From: Linanthus parryae
Lineage: Eukaryota; Streptophyta; Magnoliopsida; Ericales; Polemoniaceae
Length of the DNA: 64,000 bases
Assembly: GCA_023055425.1 (NCBI GenBank)
Contig: JALGPY010000005.1
Span: 8,333,501-8,397,500 of the forward strand
Direction of reading: 5' to 3'
Shown: piece after piece, positions 1 through 12,900 of the stretch
How positions within the stretch are numbered: the first letter of the stretch is position 1
How the letters are laid out: each line of letters opens with the position of its first letter
Notes under the pieces: model-generated
The model's input: the letters and a program-made list of their open reading frames with translations, nothing else
Told to the model about the DNA's origin: nothing
Databases searched by the model: none
Program-made: the position numbers and the translations under genes

Positions 1-650
1 CTCAATTTCACTGAAATTGTTGATATTTGAAGTTGAATTCATAAGAAAACTTCACTCCTGATGAATAATGTACCCTTTTATTTTGTGCTAAAAGAAGTTA
101 TATGTTATTTTTGTTGTCGAACATGTATTTTAGTTATTGCATTTTTGAAATTTCTACCTAAAAAAACTATTCTAGAAAACATAATAATAAGGCTAAACAT
201 CACAAAGCACACATGTGGTTTGCCAAGAATTTAATTTCCGTACTTGTGGTGAGTAGTTAATAGGTGTTTAAGTTCGTTATATATCTTGTACCAAACGGTT
301 TCTGGAAATAAAGTTGTCTAGCACTAGTTGGTGGTAGCAGGCAAACTTTTTGTCTTAACTGTCACTCTCATGCGGAGAAAACAGTGAAGGTTTCCCCACA
401 GTAAAAATCTTGTGTAACGTGCATATTTACTTTTCATAAAACTGTCATATTGTTTATATACTTTACAGGTATATCGTTGCACCGACAAGTGATCTTTACG
501 CTTACTTGTTTACAATAGATTAGATCTTATTGTCTTGTCATTAATATATTCTATTGTTTGTGGAAATGACTGATCCAATTGGCACTACGAAGTACACTTC
601 CGTTGTCTCGCGATTTGCGGGTATAGATAAGTAGACACACTCGTACTCGT
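1..650. other. AT-rich intergenic stretch, nothing recognised
   Basis: No open frame, repeat structure or RNA gene stands out before the LINE remnant that begins near position 680. Confidence 0.5.
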
Positions 651-659
651 GTGTTTGTT

Positions 660-1800
660 TGTCGTCTATCGACTTTATATCCATGTGTAATGGGGGACGT
701 TCACGCGGTTACCAACAGTCTCGAGAAAGGTGGGAAGATTGTTACCTTGAGAAAAAACAAAGAACTCATGGTGTGTGACTTGACTGATCTGGGTTATAGG
801 GGCAACCCCTATACTTGGAGCAGTAATCGAACTGAGGATGACAATATGAAAGAGATATTGGACCGAGTAATGGCCAATCTTCCTTGGAAATTAAAGTTTG
901 GCAATGCCAAAGTCAATCACTTGGTTTCCTCAACTTCAGACCATGTCTCGATTGAAATGGTTCTGATGCTGAATTGCAAAGGCAACCGGATCCAAGCTCC
1001 TAGGCACATCCATTATGAGGCTGCATGGACTGGGCAGAATAATTATGCTCGAGCAGTTGAAGAAGCATGGAACTCTACGGTCGAAAGTGAAATGACGGTG
1101 GAAAAGCTAGAAGAGGTGGCTCCAAAGGTCACGTGTACAATGGCTGAAGTATGTAGAGAAAAACATAAGATTTTTCCATATTAAAGCCTCGGCCCGGAAA
1201 GCTAGAATTCGCATCAAGGGCATTGAAAGCGCAGACGAAGAATGGCTTACAGATTAAAGGAAGATAATTGGCTTCCTAGAAGACCACTTCAAAGGCATTT
1301 TCACATCTTCTAAGCCGACAGAAGAAGATGTAGATTTCATGACAGATTTCATTGAAGATGTGATCCCAATCCACCACATCAACATGTTTGAGAAACCATT
1401 AACGATGAAGGAAGTGGAATTCTGTCTCACGCAAATGGGACCTCTTAAAGCCCCCGGGGTTGATGGTCACCCAACAGCCTTCTACCAGAAATTTAGCGCC
1501 AAGTTGGAGAGGAAGTGGGTGGTAAGGTACTTCAAATTCTAAATGGCGGAGGTAATATTACAGAATTTAATCACACTCTTATAGCCCTAATTCCGGAAGT
1601 GAATCCAGTAAAATCAGCCTCAGATTTACGGTTGATCTCTCTATATACTGTGTTCGACAAACAGGTGAACAAAACAATGGCGGACAGATTTAAGTTGGTG
1701 CTACCACATATTATCTCATAGAGCAAAAGTACTTTCGTGCCTGTTAGACTCATCACAGATAATATTATAGCAGCTCATGAGATCCTACATTCTATGCGAA
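660..1800 (+). pseudogene. LINE (L1-type) remnant: endonuclease end plus start of reverse transcriptase
   Basis: The frame at 651-1184 carries the C-terminal part of a plant LINE endonuclease. It contains the sequence DLGYRGNPYTWSSN and a later SDH motif, where the final catalytic histidine of this family sits. Two further frames (1339-1542 and 1515-1721) carry the start of the reverse transcriptase, including the LKAPGVDG block and the LIALIPEV block. The three pieces lie in different frames and parts between them are missing, so this is a dead, decayed copy. No poly(A) tail or target duplication was found. The family call is secure; the exact ends are not. Confidence 0.8.
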
Positions 1801-3953
1801 TCACAAAATGAGGGGAAAGTGGGATACCTAGAGTATGTGTGAGAATAGGCTAAGTGCAGGTGGAGTTTAATCTCTTGTGCTCGAATTACAGGTAATCTAG
1901 ATTTAACAATCTTAGCAAGTACACAAATTGATCAAAGGGTCGAGGAGAGATAGAGGAAAGGGTGGAAATAAGTAGTATTGTACTATAGAGGAGAAAGACA
2001 GCTTGTTCAGCAATTCAAAAATTTACAGGCAATAATCACGGTGTAAATTGCAAAAAGATGTCGTCTTATTTATACTAGTCAGATTAGGGCAACTAATGGG
2101 AGATATGTGGTCGTACGGACAGCTCAAAATCCAACAGCTGCTCTTGTCCCTGATGTGGTTCCACGAATGCGAGATACTTTAAGAAACGGTGTGATCCAAG
2201 AACTATGTTCTCCGTCAATGGAGCCAATTATTGACTAGATTTAGTTGCAAAACGATAACCGTCAGACATGAACATCACCCCAGTTATCCCATTAGTATAG
2301 CCCACAACCCACTGTTACACGGCCATGAACTCTTGCACCAAGCCAGAGCCAAACAAATAACGAGAGCCAAGGGACCACGATTAAGCCAAATGGGACATGG
2401 CTGCACTACCAAGCATATAGTCAGACTAACGGTGCACTCACGTTAGCCAAATCTAAACGTTCGAAACGTCTAACAGAGTGCACCGCACCATGCTAATAGC
2501 AAGCCCTTCACAGAACAGAGATGGCTAAAATGAACTGAGCCAAGGGGCCCAAGTCAGCCAATCACAGAACTCGGCTCTACAGCTAAGGCTGGCTAGCCCA
2601 ACCCGCACCCATTTAATTTTTTGAAATTGTAATTTTACACTAAATTCAGTTGAGCTCCCACTGAATTTCAACAATGAGTTTTTCACTTGTGTAATTGTTC
2701 ATATACAATACGGTTCAAGTCCAATCCCGTGAGGGAAGGGATGCTATGGGGAGAAATTTTGCCTTGGGAGCCAAGGCAAAATTTCTCCCCATAGCACCCC
2801 CTCCCCTCATCGGGTTGCCCATGGAGTTGGAGATGCTCTAAAATGTAACCCCCGCAATAACAAATCTCGATCCGCCCTGGTCTGAAAATTTGTCCCCCTT
2901 AGCCCATCAATAATATCTTCCATGTAATCCATAAAGGATTAATCTTATATGAAAGCAATCATGTTCCGGACAATTTGAGATTATACTCCTCATATGACTC
3001 GAACTCAATCCATGATGTATCTCTGTTTATAGAACCCGACTTCTGTATATAAAGAGCTCTCAAACCCTAATACATGGTTCATGCATCAACGCCCTCCTTA
3101 TTAATCGAATTTTCTCGCACTATGCTAATTTAAACATCGGAGAAGAGACTTGAACTACACCCTCCTACGTATCCCTTTTCACTATTCGTTGTAAAAGATA
3201 ATTGTTGACAATGAGGTCTTGGGACAGAGAAGCTCTATCACTTCATCTTACTCCAGGAGACAAAACACTAATGACTAAACAACTATTCTCAACTCATAGC
3301 ACAGACAATCAGGAAACATGACTCGTGGTTTATGCTTTTGTCTCAAATCCAGCTACAAGGAAAAATAGTTGATTTCCAACATGTTTCAAGTAAACATTTA
3401 AAAATCAGTTGCATATGAAACTCATCATTTATGGGCTAAGCATGATAAACTTAACATGATCTCAAATCTAACCTGCCCAGATGTTGGGAGATAACGAATT
3501 CGTCATACTTAATCCACCAATCATTTGACTGCAGCAGTTTCAGACTACAACGAGATCAACGATCCAATTAATCAAATCCTACCAAGACTATCCAGATACG
3601 ACCGACATGTACACAAGTCATTGGTTTTGACTTTATATATATTATGAAAAACAAAACATATGTTTAATAAAACTGACAATACTTGTTTAACCATTCGGCT
3701 GTCAGGCACATCTTTCTTTAAGAGACCGCTATTCAACACGTCACACGCGCTTACGCGGCCGCACAGAGACAGAGAGAGTAGGCTAAATGAACTACATTCT
3801 GGACCTTTATCTGATTTATACAAGCTTCTACCAAGGTGCCAAAGAAAAAACCTAAAATGATCTAATACCAACCACCAAATGTGAGTGTATATACATGCAG
3901 CTTTACAAGTTCATGACAAAGAAACGAAAAACACCTGAGAGTGACATCTTATC
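1801..3953. other. Intergenic region downstream of SMC1
   Basis: Apart from the foldback at 2742-2796 I see no gene here. Short open frames in this stretch show no family signature. The part next to 3954 should include the SMC1 3' untranslated region on the minus strand. Confidence 0.5.
2742..2796. repeat. Perfect 26-bp inverted repeat with 3-nt loop (foldback)
   Basis: Positions 2742-2767 and 2771-2796 are exact reverse complements, with GAG as the loop. Outside the perfect arms the pairing continues imperfectly to about 2720 and 2818. The right flank (about 2819-2842) reads, in reverse complement, as an AGAGCATCTCCAA motif that is common at the ends of plant MITEs. A MITE hairpin is the likely origin; a small-RNA precursor is possible. 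Confidence 0.75.
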
Positions 3954-6900
3954 CTACTCGCGGTACTTGGTCAGGTCAAACGTCAATACTCTTGAGCAAC
4001 TGCAAAATAAGAACAAACTCATCAGCCATGTTATAAGTAGCTTTCTCATCGTCATGCTGTCACTGACATGCGATCGGACAGAGTGATTATGATATGACAA
4101 CTGTGTAAAGAAACTTGCCTCCTGTCAGAATCCCTATAGACACCAACCAAAGCTTCAGCCTTGTCGTAAAAAGTATCCTTGAGTGATATCACGATACTCT
4201 GGAACCCACTTCCAATATCTATGTTATCTTCGGGTTCGTCTTCATCTTCACCATCAATGTTATCGCGTGGTCTATCACATAACGACTTTGACCGGATAAA
4301 CCCGGCAACCTTCGCCACATTCAGATTATCCAACGCTGCATCAACTTCATCCAGTATGAAAAATGGCGATGGCCTAAAACTGAAACATCCAAAGAATAGC
4401 ACATTTTAGTAATTGGGAACAATTCTACACGCTACTAACATAAGAATGAATCTTCATATAAAAAGTCTCTTCAGTTGCCAAATTCTAGCTTACTTCTGCA
4501 ACTGTGAGGAACATACAGACACAGTATTAAGATTACTTATAAGAAATGTGATAATTTTCCCAAAATATAGTGATAGCTTTAGAACACGGATCAAAGAAAC
4601 CCCTAATTCAAACTAATACACGACCCAGATCAGAAAACGATACCTATTTATTTTTTCTATAATTAATTATCTTTTCTTTTTCTGATTTTGTGAGGAATCG
4701 AAATGGAACATGTGATTCCCCCGCCAGTGAATTGTCAAACTATGATGATGCTAGCCTCGAGAGATCAAAGTATTGCCCATTATTGAGCACAGAGAGATAA
4801 CGTACCAAAATATTCAAATATTTTTAACACGAGGGGAAGATAAAAGGGCATAAAGCCATAAATTAATTGTACAATATCTCGACACAAAAATAGGAAAGTC
4901 CAATAAGTTCCTACTCACCTGTGGATGGAGAAGAGTAATGCAAGTGCTGCAACGGTCTTTTCCCCGCCAGATAACTGTTCCATATCACGGAAACGTTTCG
5001 TTGGGGGCATAGCTGTGTATTTTATCCCATGTAAGAATGGCTCGTCTTCATTGTCGAGGTTCAGGTATGCTGTACCACCAATCTTGTGTGTGTCACTCTT
5101 CGTAAGTTGTTTGTAGATTTTATCAATATTACCAGAGATATGGTTGAAAGCTTCCATAAACAGTTCATATCTGCTTTTACCAAAAAATGAAGGTTATGTA
5201 CTGATTAACAGAACAGCATACAAGGGAAAACAAATTGAAGCACAAGGATCCTGTCAACATAACAAGCCAGGAAAAAAAAACACTTTATGAAATGGGACAT
5301 AAACCATATTACATGTAATGATTCCTGAGAGTAAAACTGTAGCTGTCACCTGCCAACACTATCAACGAATGACTTTAACCACTACAGTGCCTACAAATAT
5401 GCAGAAGCAGAACTCTAACTACCCGTGTACCATATAGGAGGAACCGAGTATCATACAAACATTTTTTCTCTCACTCACTAACCCTTCAGGAAATGTGTGA
5501 TTACTGATCTGTCAAAAGCACCAATGTCCTGGGCAGATTACGCATAGCCGATAAAAACCGCACAAGCTACAATGCTCATAATTGATAGTTTATGGTTTTC
5601 CAATTCCAATCTCCATCAGCTCTCCACTTGTCTTAACTCCTCCCCATGGATGAGGGTTGATATACCAACCAAGTTAAAATAAGAGCATTAGTGTTTTAGC
5701 TATTCAGTTTAACCGTTTCCAGAAAATAAACGAAATAGCAACTGGGTCAGTAACAAAATAAGTTTAAGCAAGCCAGGTGGAATGTATTGGCAATCACACC
5801 TTATCCGAAGCACTAATCATACAACTCCTCGATGTAGTTGCTTATATTTTCTTTAATTCAACATGAATAATATTTTTTTACCCACATTGGTTTCTTCACT
5901 AAACCAACTGCAACCGATTCCTCAGACAAGTAGACATCCTAGTCCACCAGCTTAGTGATTAGGATATTATGTTTAAAACAAAGAGGACCTATTTGACCTG
6001 ATGGAAGAAGAGCAATGAAGCAACGCTATATGGCAAACAAAGATATTGATACTTTGCAGATCAAAAGTGGCAAGATCATGTCCAATACTGCTAGTTAAAT
6101 TTAATAAAATTGTACTCTGTATTTTAGCTATCAGTATTGTTTTCTGTGAGAACCTACCCTATCCTGTATAATTATGTCCCTTGGGGTATTCGACAACTTG
6201 TTATATTATGATGGCATTATCTGTGATTTGAATAGCTTATTACTTAGGTGGAGACTAATTTTAATCTCATGTGATGTTTCTACCAGTCAATAACAAAATA
6301 TCAACTTTAAATCACAAATTTTACTCAAAGAAAGTGATGTTATATCCAAAAGAGGATAAACAGCATAGCAAGAAAAGCATTACCTCCTTTGCTTCACAGA
6401 ATCATACTTGTCAGCTATTTCTTTCTCTTCTTTCCTAGCAGCTTCAAAATCTGCAACTATAGCTCTTTCCTTCTCCAGCAGAGCCTCATACTGATCCAAA
6501 GCCTTCAAATTTGGAGCTGTTCTCTCAATTTCTGAAATTATGCTACCAATTTTTTGCTTGAAATCCGCCTCAAGCTTTTCCCTCTGAGAAGGTCTCATGT
6601 CTTGCAGATGAGCTCTAGTTAGCTGATTAAAATCAAGAATCAGGCTGGGATTAGAGGACTCAGCGTCCATTGGGTCGGGAACAGTAGGAAGGGTTATGCC
6701 ATCCAGTTCACACTTCTCCAGAATCTCTTGTCTCCGTGAATCGAGCTGTTCAATTTCTTTCTCCTGTTAAAATATAAATAAAGTTAGAGGACACAACCCT
6801 GAAAAATCAGAAAATAATTATTGCTACTCCAACCTTCAATTCAGTTTGACGCTGAAGTTTGGTTAGGCTAGTTGTAGCATTAGAAATCTTCTTTCCCCAC

Positions 6901-9900
6901 TCCTGCATTTCTTTCTCACAGTCGTCTGATTTTGCCTTCCATTCTATAAAAAAGCAGAAAAAACTCTAGTGAATTCAATTGTGCCATCTTAAGAAGAGAA
7001 CAGAAATAGATTAAACAAATTGGTAATGAAAACCTTCAAGTAGTAGTATTAAGCAATGCTGACCGACTAACAGTAGATTAATAAAAGGGTACTTAATGAC
7101 TACTACTTGTTAAATGTATATTTTATCTAAAAAAAATATACATTTAAACAAATTGGTAATGAAAACCTTCTTGTTATAAATTAATAAAAGGGTACTTAAT
7201 GACTACTACTTGAATGCATATCGCAATCTTATCATAATAAGTTTTTGAAGGAACAAAATGGCAGATTTTTTATTTTTATATGTATTGAAACTAAAATCTG
7301 GTCACAAACGTGTAGAGAATCAGTCACCGCTATAAATTTACAATTACATGAGGAATTTTGTGACCAAAACAACAAACTGAAGGACTTTGTAGAATGCAGT
7401 CCGGGAATGAGGGTAAACATCACTTTAAAAGAAATGGGTTATGTTGATATGCTAAGAGAATCTATGTAAAAGATAAGACCCATGAGACTATGAAGGGGCT
7501 CGAACCAGAGTCCTAGTACTTGCAAACAACCCTCATTTACCAATAAAACAACTTACTGAACTGTGAAGCAGAAAGCATGTATATATATTATACATACATG
7601 TATTTATGTGCATGTGCCAATTCAAAAAATTCACCTGGAGCTAGCCACACCTGGACCTTAGCTGGCTCCACCACATAAATAGCATAAGCAAGGTTGTTGA
7701 AGTAATAAGAACTGACAACGTACCCATTAATTCCTTCTTCAATTCCGTAATGGCATCATTAGCCTTCTCAAATGCTTCATTATACTCATCTTTCTTGGTT
7801 TGGATCTCTTTTAATTCCTTCCTTAAACCATTTAAATCAGACTCTAACTTTTTAATGCGTGAATCCATATCCCGCTTTTGCTCATACTCCAACCTACAAG
7901 GAAAGAAGAATACATGAAAATCCATCAAAAGGCCACTGCAAAAAGTGGGCAGAAACAGGTGGACAACCCCACACGTCATGGCAAATTATGATATCATGCA
8001 ACATATGTGATAAACAGTAAGTATCACTTCATATTATCAACTTCCAACCATGTTCGAATTAGTTAAAAGTATTTTCTTAAAAGCTGGTCAAAAAAAGAAT
8101 GAGACTCCGATCCAGAAAAGTCTGTATGATTGATGGGAACAGAAGCAAATCCAGCAAATAGCTCATGTAGCTCAATAAGACCACTACGGCAGGTGGTGTT
8201 CTTTGCCCTTCCATTCTACGCTGAAGTTTGTTAAATGTATATTTTATTTAAAAAAAGGCGGGCAAGTGAGCCGGCACAGCCCACGGCACAATGGTCGACT
8301 TTAGGTTGGCCGTGCCGGCCCACTTGACACCTCTAATTGTGTTCAATCACAGAACTCAACATGCGTCGGATCTTTCAGTCATCATAGTGGCTGCAAAAGA
8401 CTAACATTCATTCACAATATCCATAGAAGATCACTGACAAATAAAAACAAAGGAATTCAAGAAAGACATACTGGCCCTTCAGCTTGGCATGATGACTTCT
8501 CAACTTAAAGCGTTCTTCAGCTATTTCTTCTGCAACCTTCAGTTGTTTTTCTTCATATTCGCGAATATTCTTCACTCCAACGGACTCACTGAATTTCTTG
8601 TAGAGCCGGTCAGCAATCTCATTGATCCTCTTCTCCAGAGATATGATCTTTGAATCTCTATCAGAGACAGCTTTCTTCAACTGCATAGTATCAGGGTAGC
8701 TTTAATAAGCTCTGCCCTTTTTAGGCTAATAGCAGCAGTAATATACTCCAAAACTAGAAGAGAGTATTCCCTTCCAAAGAAAGCATACCTTCCCAAGTTC
8801 TGGATTGATACGATTAATTTCTGCTTCAATGTTAGCCTTCTCCTGCTTCAATTTTGTAAGCTTCTCCTCTATACCTCTCTGAAATAGACAAATCTTAGCA
8901 CTAATGACCAAACAGAAACACAATATAATGTCTAAATGAATAAGGTGTTATCAGCAATCTGCAGCCGATGGATTTGTTGTTGTAGACATAAATAAAGAGT
9001 AAAAATCACAAAGCAAAAACTACCAGCTAAAGATAATCCTGCTTGATAAACCAATACAGACAGATTGCCGAAATCGACCTCCCAAGAGTAATTGTAAGGC
9101 TATGTTACCAGAAACGGGAACAGGAACGCGAACGGGGATCACCATAGGTCTCCATATGAGGTACTTTAGGGGTAGGCTTCTCTGAAACACTGTCTTGGAC
9201 GAAATCTATACATACAAGAACGGTTGGTCATGCCATTCTTTGTCTCCACAGCCGTCGGATCGATGGAATTAATATTAGCCGTTGGATGGAACACCACCTG
9301 GGTTTGAAAGTTCAAAAAACCAACCTGCATCAAAACACTCAGCCGCTTTCCTCTCATTCCTCCATATCTCTCTCTCTCTGCTCGAATGTGATCTGTGGTG
9401 CTCTCTCTCCCTCTTGATCTCCCTCACTCCAAAAGCAGAGATGGCTTTACAACTGTGTGTGTGAGGGACACCAGGACGTGGCGATTAGGGTTAGCTGGGT
9501 TAGGTTATTGATTTTGAGCAGCAGGGTTGTAGGAGTTCGATCGGACTCTAGAGGATTGGGGTTTCGGTAGTGACTGAGGGATAGGGATCGCGAGGGCTGC
9601 CGCGCCTCTGTTCACCAATCTATTTTTTTCTTCTTCTTGCAGACTCTTCCTTAATCAATCGATCATTGATTTTTCTTGTTGATGTTGTTGTCGTTTTTGT
9701 AGCTGCTGCTGTCAGTTCAAACATCAGTACATCACTGCTAGAGATTTGGGCATGGAGTTAACTCTATTGCTACTCAATGTCTTGCCACTCAATTTCGTAT
9801 GCATTATCTTCTTTTATATGATCTAATATTGGTAGGAACACTTGCTTACTGCTTCCAAAATGTTGAACCAATCAGTTGTGATGGGTTTCCTCAAGTAGTT

Positions 9901-12900
9901 GTATACCTACACCATTGACCTGTGTTGGTTTTCCTCAATTAGTTGTAGACCTAAGTTTTTGCCATAAACAGAATTTACCAGTTCTTTAGCTTGGTCTATT
10001 ATAATAAGTCTTCGCTTTCCTCGAGGGGACGATAATACTTAATCTACATCTTCAGCATAGTACAACGAAGGATTTAAGCTTATGCTTAATACCACATATC
10101 ATAATGATATAGACGATCTTTTCTTCTTGGCTAAGCTTATCATTGTGATCTAGATGAACGTCTTCGAATAGAAATCGAAGGGGGAAATACATGGATCACA
10201 GCTTTATCTCTACAGTCATGCAAGCACAACGAAAACAAAAATTAAACTGAATTACAATTTCAGAGAATTCTCAATTCAATGGACTTGTCCTTTGTCTATT
10301 TTACTGGAATTTAACTTTTTATCTGACTCATTATAGGGGCTCTTTCTTTTAATGGTAATCATAATATCCAATTAAGCCTACATAATGGTTATGATTATAG
10401 AAAACACTTGAAAGGTCAACTAATTAGGAAACAGACCGTGGATGATTCTATGTATTGAGAGGTTAGCAACAATGTAGTCAGGTTAATTCAATGTTATTGA
10501 AATTTTGGGGAAAATGTAGCTCTTACATTCTTTTACCTTTGCTTAAATACGTTAAAGAGGTTCAAAGACCAAAATTCTGATCTTTTCTATGTTCCTACTC
10601 TCATAGGATTTCAATGCATAATTCTTTTTTGTTGGCCAGGGAGTACTTAGGAGCGATCTTGGATTGTTGGAAAGGGAAAGCAGCTTTGTACATGTAGATA
10701 CCACTTTGTGCTAACAAATCAACCTTGATCATTAATTCACTGTCTTGACCAAATAAAAAAACTTGATATGTGTAAGTTCTTTTCAAAATCAGTCTAAACC
10801 AATTTTGTTTAACATCATAACGAGGATGAGTTCCCTTATCATAGTCCCCTTTGTTGTTTGTTTAATTCTTTCTTTCATTGGACTTCACGACACTAATTTT
10901 TTTAACCCTGATGTTTTATATGCAGACAAGTTTCAGTAAGGACGGATGTTATGTTCTTTGACATGTCAACTAATATGGCTTTGTTCTGCAATCCCTTAAT
11001 TCACATCCATTGACATGTCAACTACTATAAGCAGTGGACGAGGTGATAGAAAAGCTTATGGCTACTTGGAGGATAGATCGACTTTGAGGAAGGCATCATA
11101 TTTGATCACTTTGAGGCTATGTAAACTTTGAGGATACATCTACTTTGGGGCTATGTATACTTAGAGGATATATTTACTTTGAGGTTGAAGAAAAGCGATG
11201 TAGTTGTGCGAACATAAAACTGCTCTTACTTTGCCAGCAAATTATAGATTCTGCTTTTCCTATGTTAGAAGTTAAAGGAGCATTCAGTGTTCTCAATGAA
11301 AAACAATGTTTTTTTTCTGAAGTCTGTTTTCAGTCTACTGAAAATTTACTAGGTTTGTTATATTTGCAGGTTTGTACATTGTTTTCAATGAGAGACATTG
11401 TGTGTTATTCAATTTAAATGTTCAGTGGGGATGTTTTCAGTCTACTGAAAACAATGATTTTTATGTAGTTTGTTTGTTCACAAGATTGGTAGTGCCCTGA
11501 GGGCACGGGTTATGCCCTAGTATGTTTAAAGGCACGCTAAATGGGGAGCAATTTAACCTACATTTTTACCTTAAGAGTCCCATAAGATAAATTGGCAAAA
11601 TAATCCATTTCAACCTTTTATCTACACGGCTTTTGTTAATTAAGTACCTGATCTTCAAACTCTGTCCATTTAGTACAAGGTCTTTATTTCTGTAAGCAAT
11701 CATCAATGTCATCGAAAAATCTGTCCAGGAGTAGTAATAATGTTCTAAGTTAACTTTTAGTCGTAATATTAACAATAATAATTTTTATTTAGTGAAACAA
11801 AGTGTAAATGCCCAAAATCATCTCAAGCACATCCGGCACAACCACCACTCCACACAAAAGTGATTCCACCATGCCACAGCGACCATTCAATTTTCAGACC
11901 AAGTTGAAAGAGTCTTTCCTAAGTTGTCTGGTATTGCAAAACCCATGTCATAAACCCAAAATTCTAACCAGTCCAAAGAGCTTTCACAGTTGACTGAGAC
12001 ATATTGGGTAGAGATTTTTCAACCAATACTAGCAATCCATGATCACGAGAAGAATTTATGATACATTGTATTACTGAGTGTGGGAATAAAAGTTTTAGAT
12101 TTCATGACTTAAAGAATACCCAACATAGAACTAGGTTTTGGAAATCGACTTCATGTGTACAGTCAAATCATGAATCCATCGCCGCTTCATCTATCTGTAG
12201 GTTTGGGTTGGAAGCGACAGGGATGAGAACACTCAAGTACTGCTGTGTGCAACAACCAGTTCATCGCACCAAGCCCACCGCAGTGGTCCGAGCATGCCGT
12301 CAAATGTTTTGCCGGAGTTTTTATATTATTATATAGAGTATCAGTTCGCATATTTACAATATGGGAATTGTGAAAGCTCACATTCAGGAATTGTTGGGAC
12401 TTGAGGATTATAATAACATTTGTAGATCTCTAAAGATGGAATATATTAAGTTTAAAGGATGCTTGGAATACTGAAGTTGATCATGAAGAAGGATACGGGG
12501 AGAGAAAATGAATAAGGGCGATTTGGTTATTTTTATTATAAATATACAATTACTAACGTTAATAACATGACATGACAACACGTGTCAAATTGTCAACCAC
12601 TCGAGTGCTCCTCATGACCTCTGTAATGGAAAATGGAACAAGATACATGATTTCTAACAGAAGTGAAGTTAAATTATAGGAATATTTACACATATGAACA
12701 TATCCCATTTTTCTAATTAAACAAAATGCTATCCAACTCTCTAACGAAGCCTAGCAGCCAAAGAGAGCTCATGAATCGATAGTAAGAAAAACATAGCAAA
12801 ATCGCCGGCGATGGGAAGATGAGGCCAGCGAGAACTCATGACTCGACCGAGAGAAAAACATAGCCAAACCACCGGTGACAGAAAAGATGAGTTTCCGGAC

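Noticed and set aside
651..1721. Functional LINE protein
   Set aside because: Endonuclease and RT pieces lie in different frames with missing parts.
11145..11417. 90-residue plus-strand frame inside the Helitron
   Set aside because: No domain, AT-rich composition, and no link to Rep/helicase.
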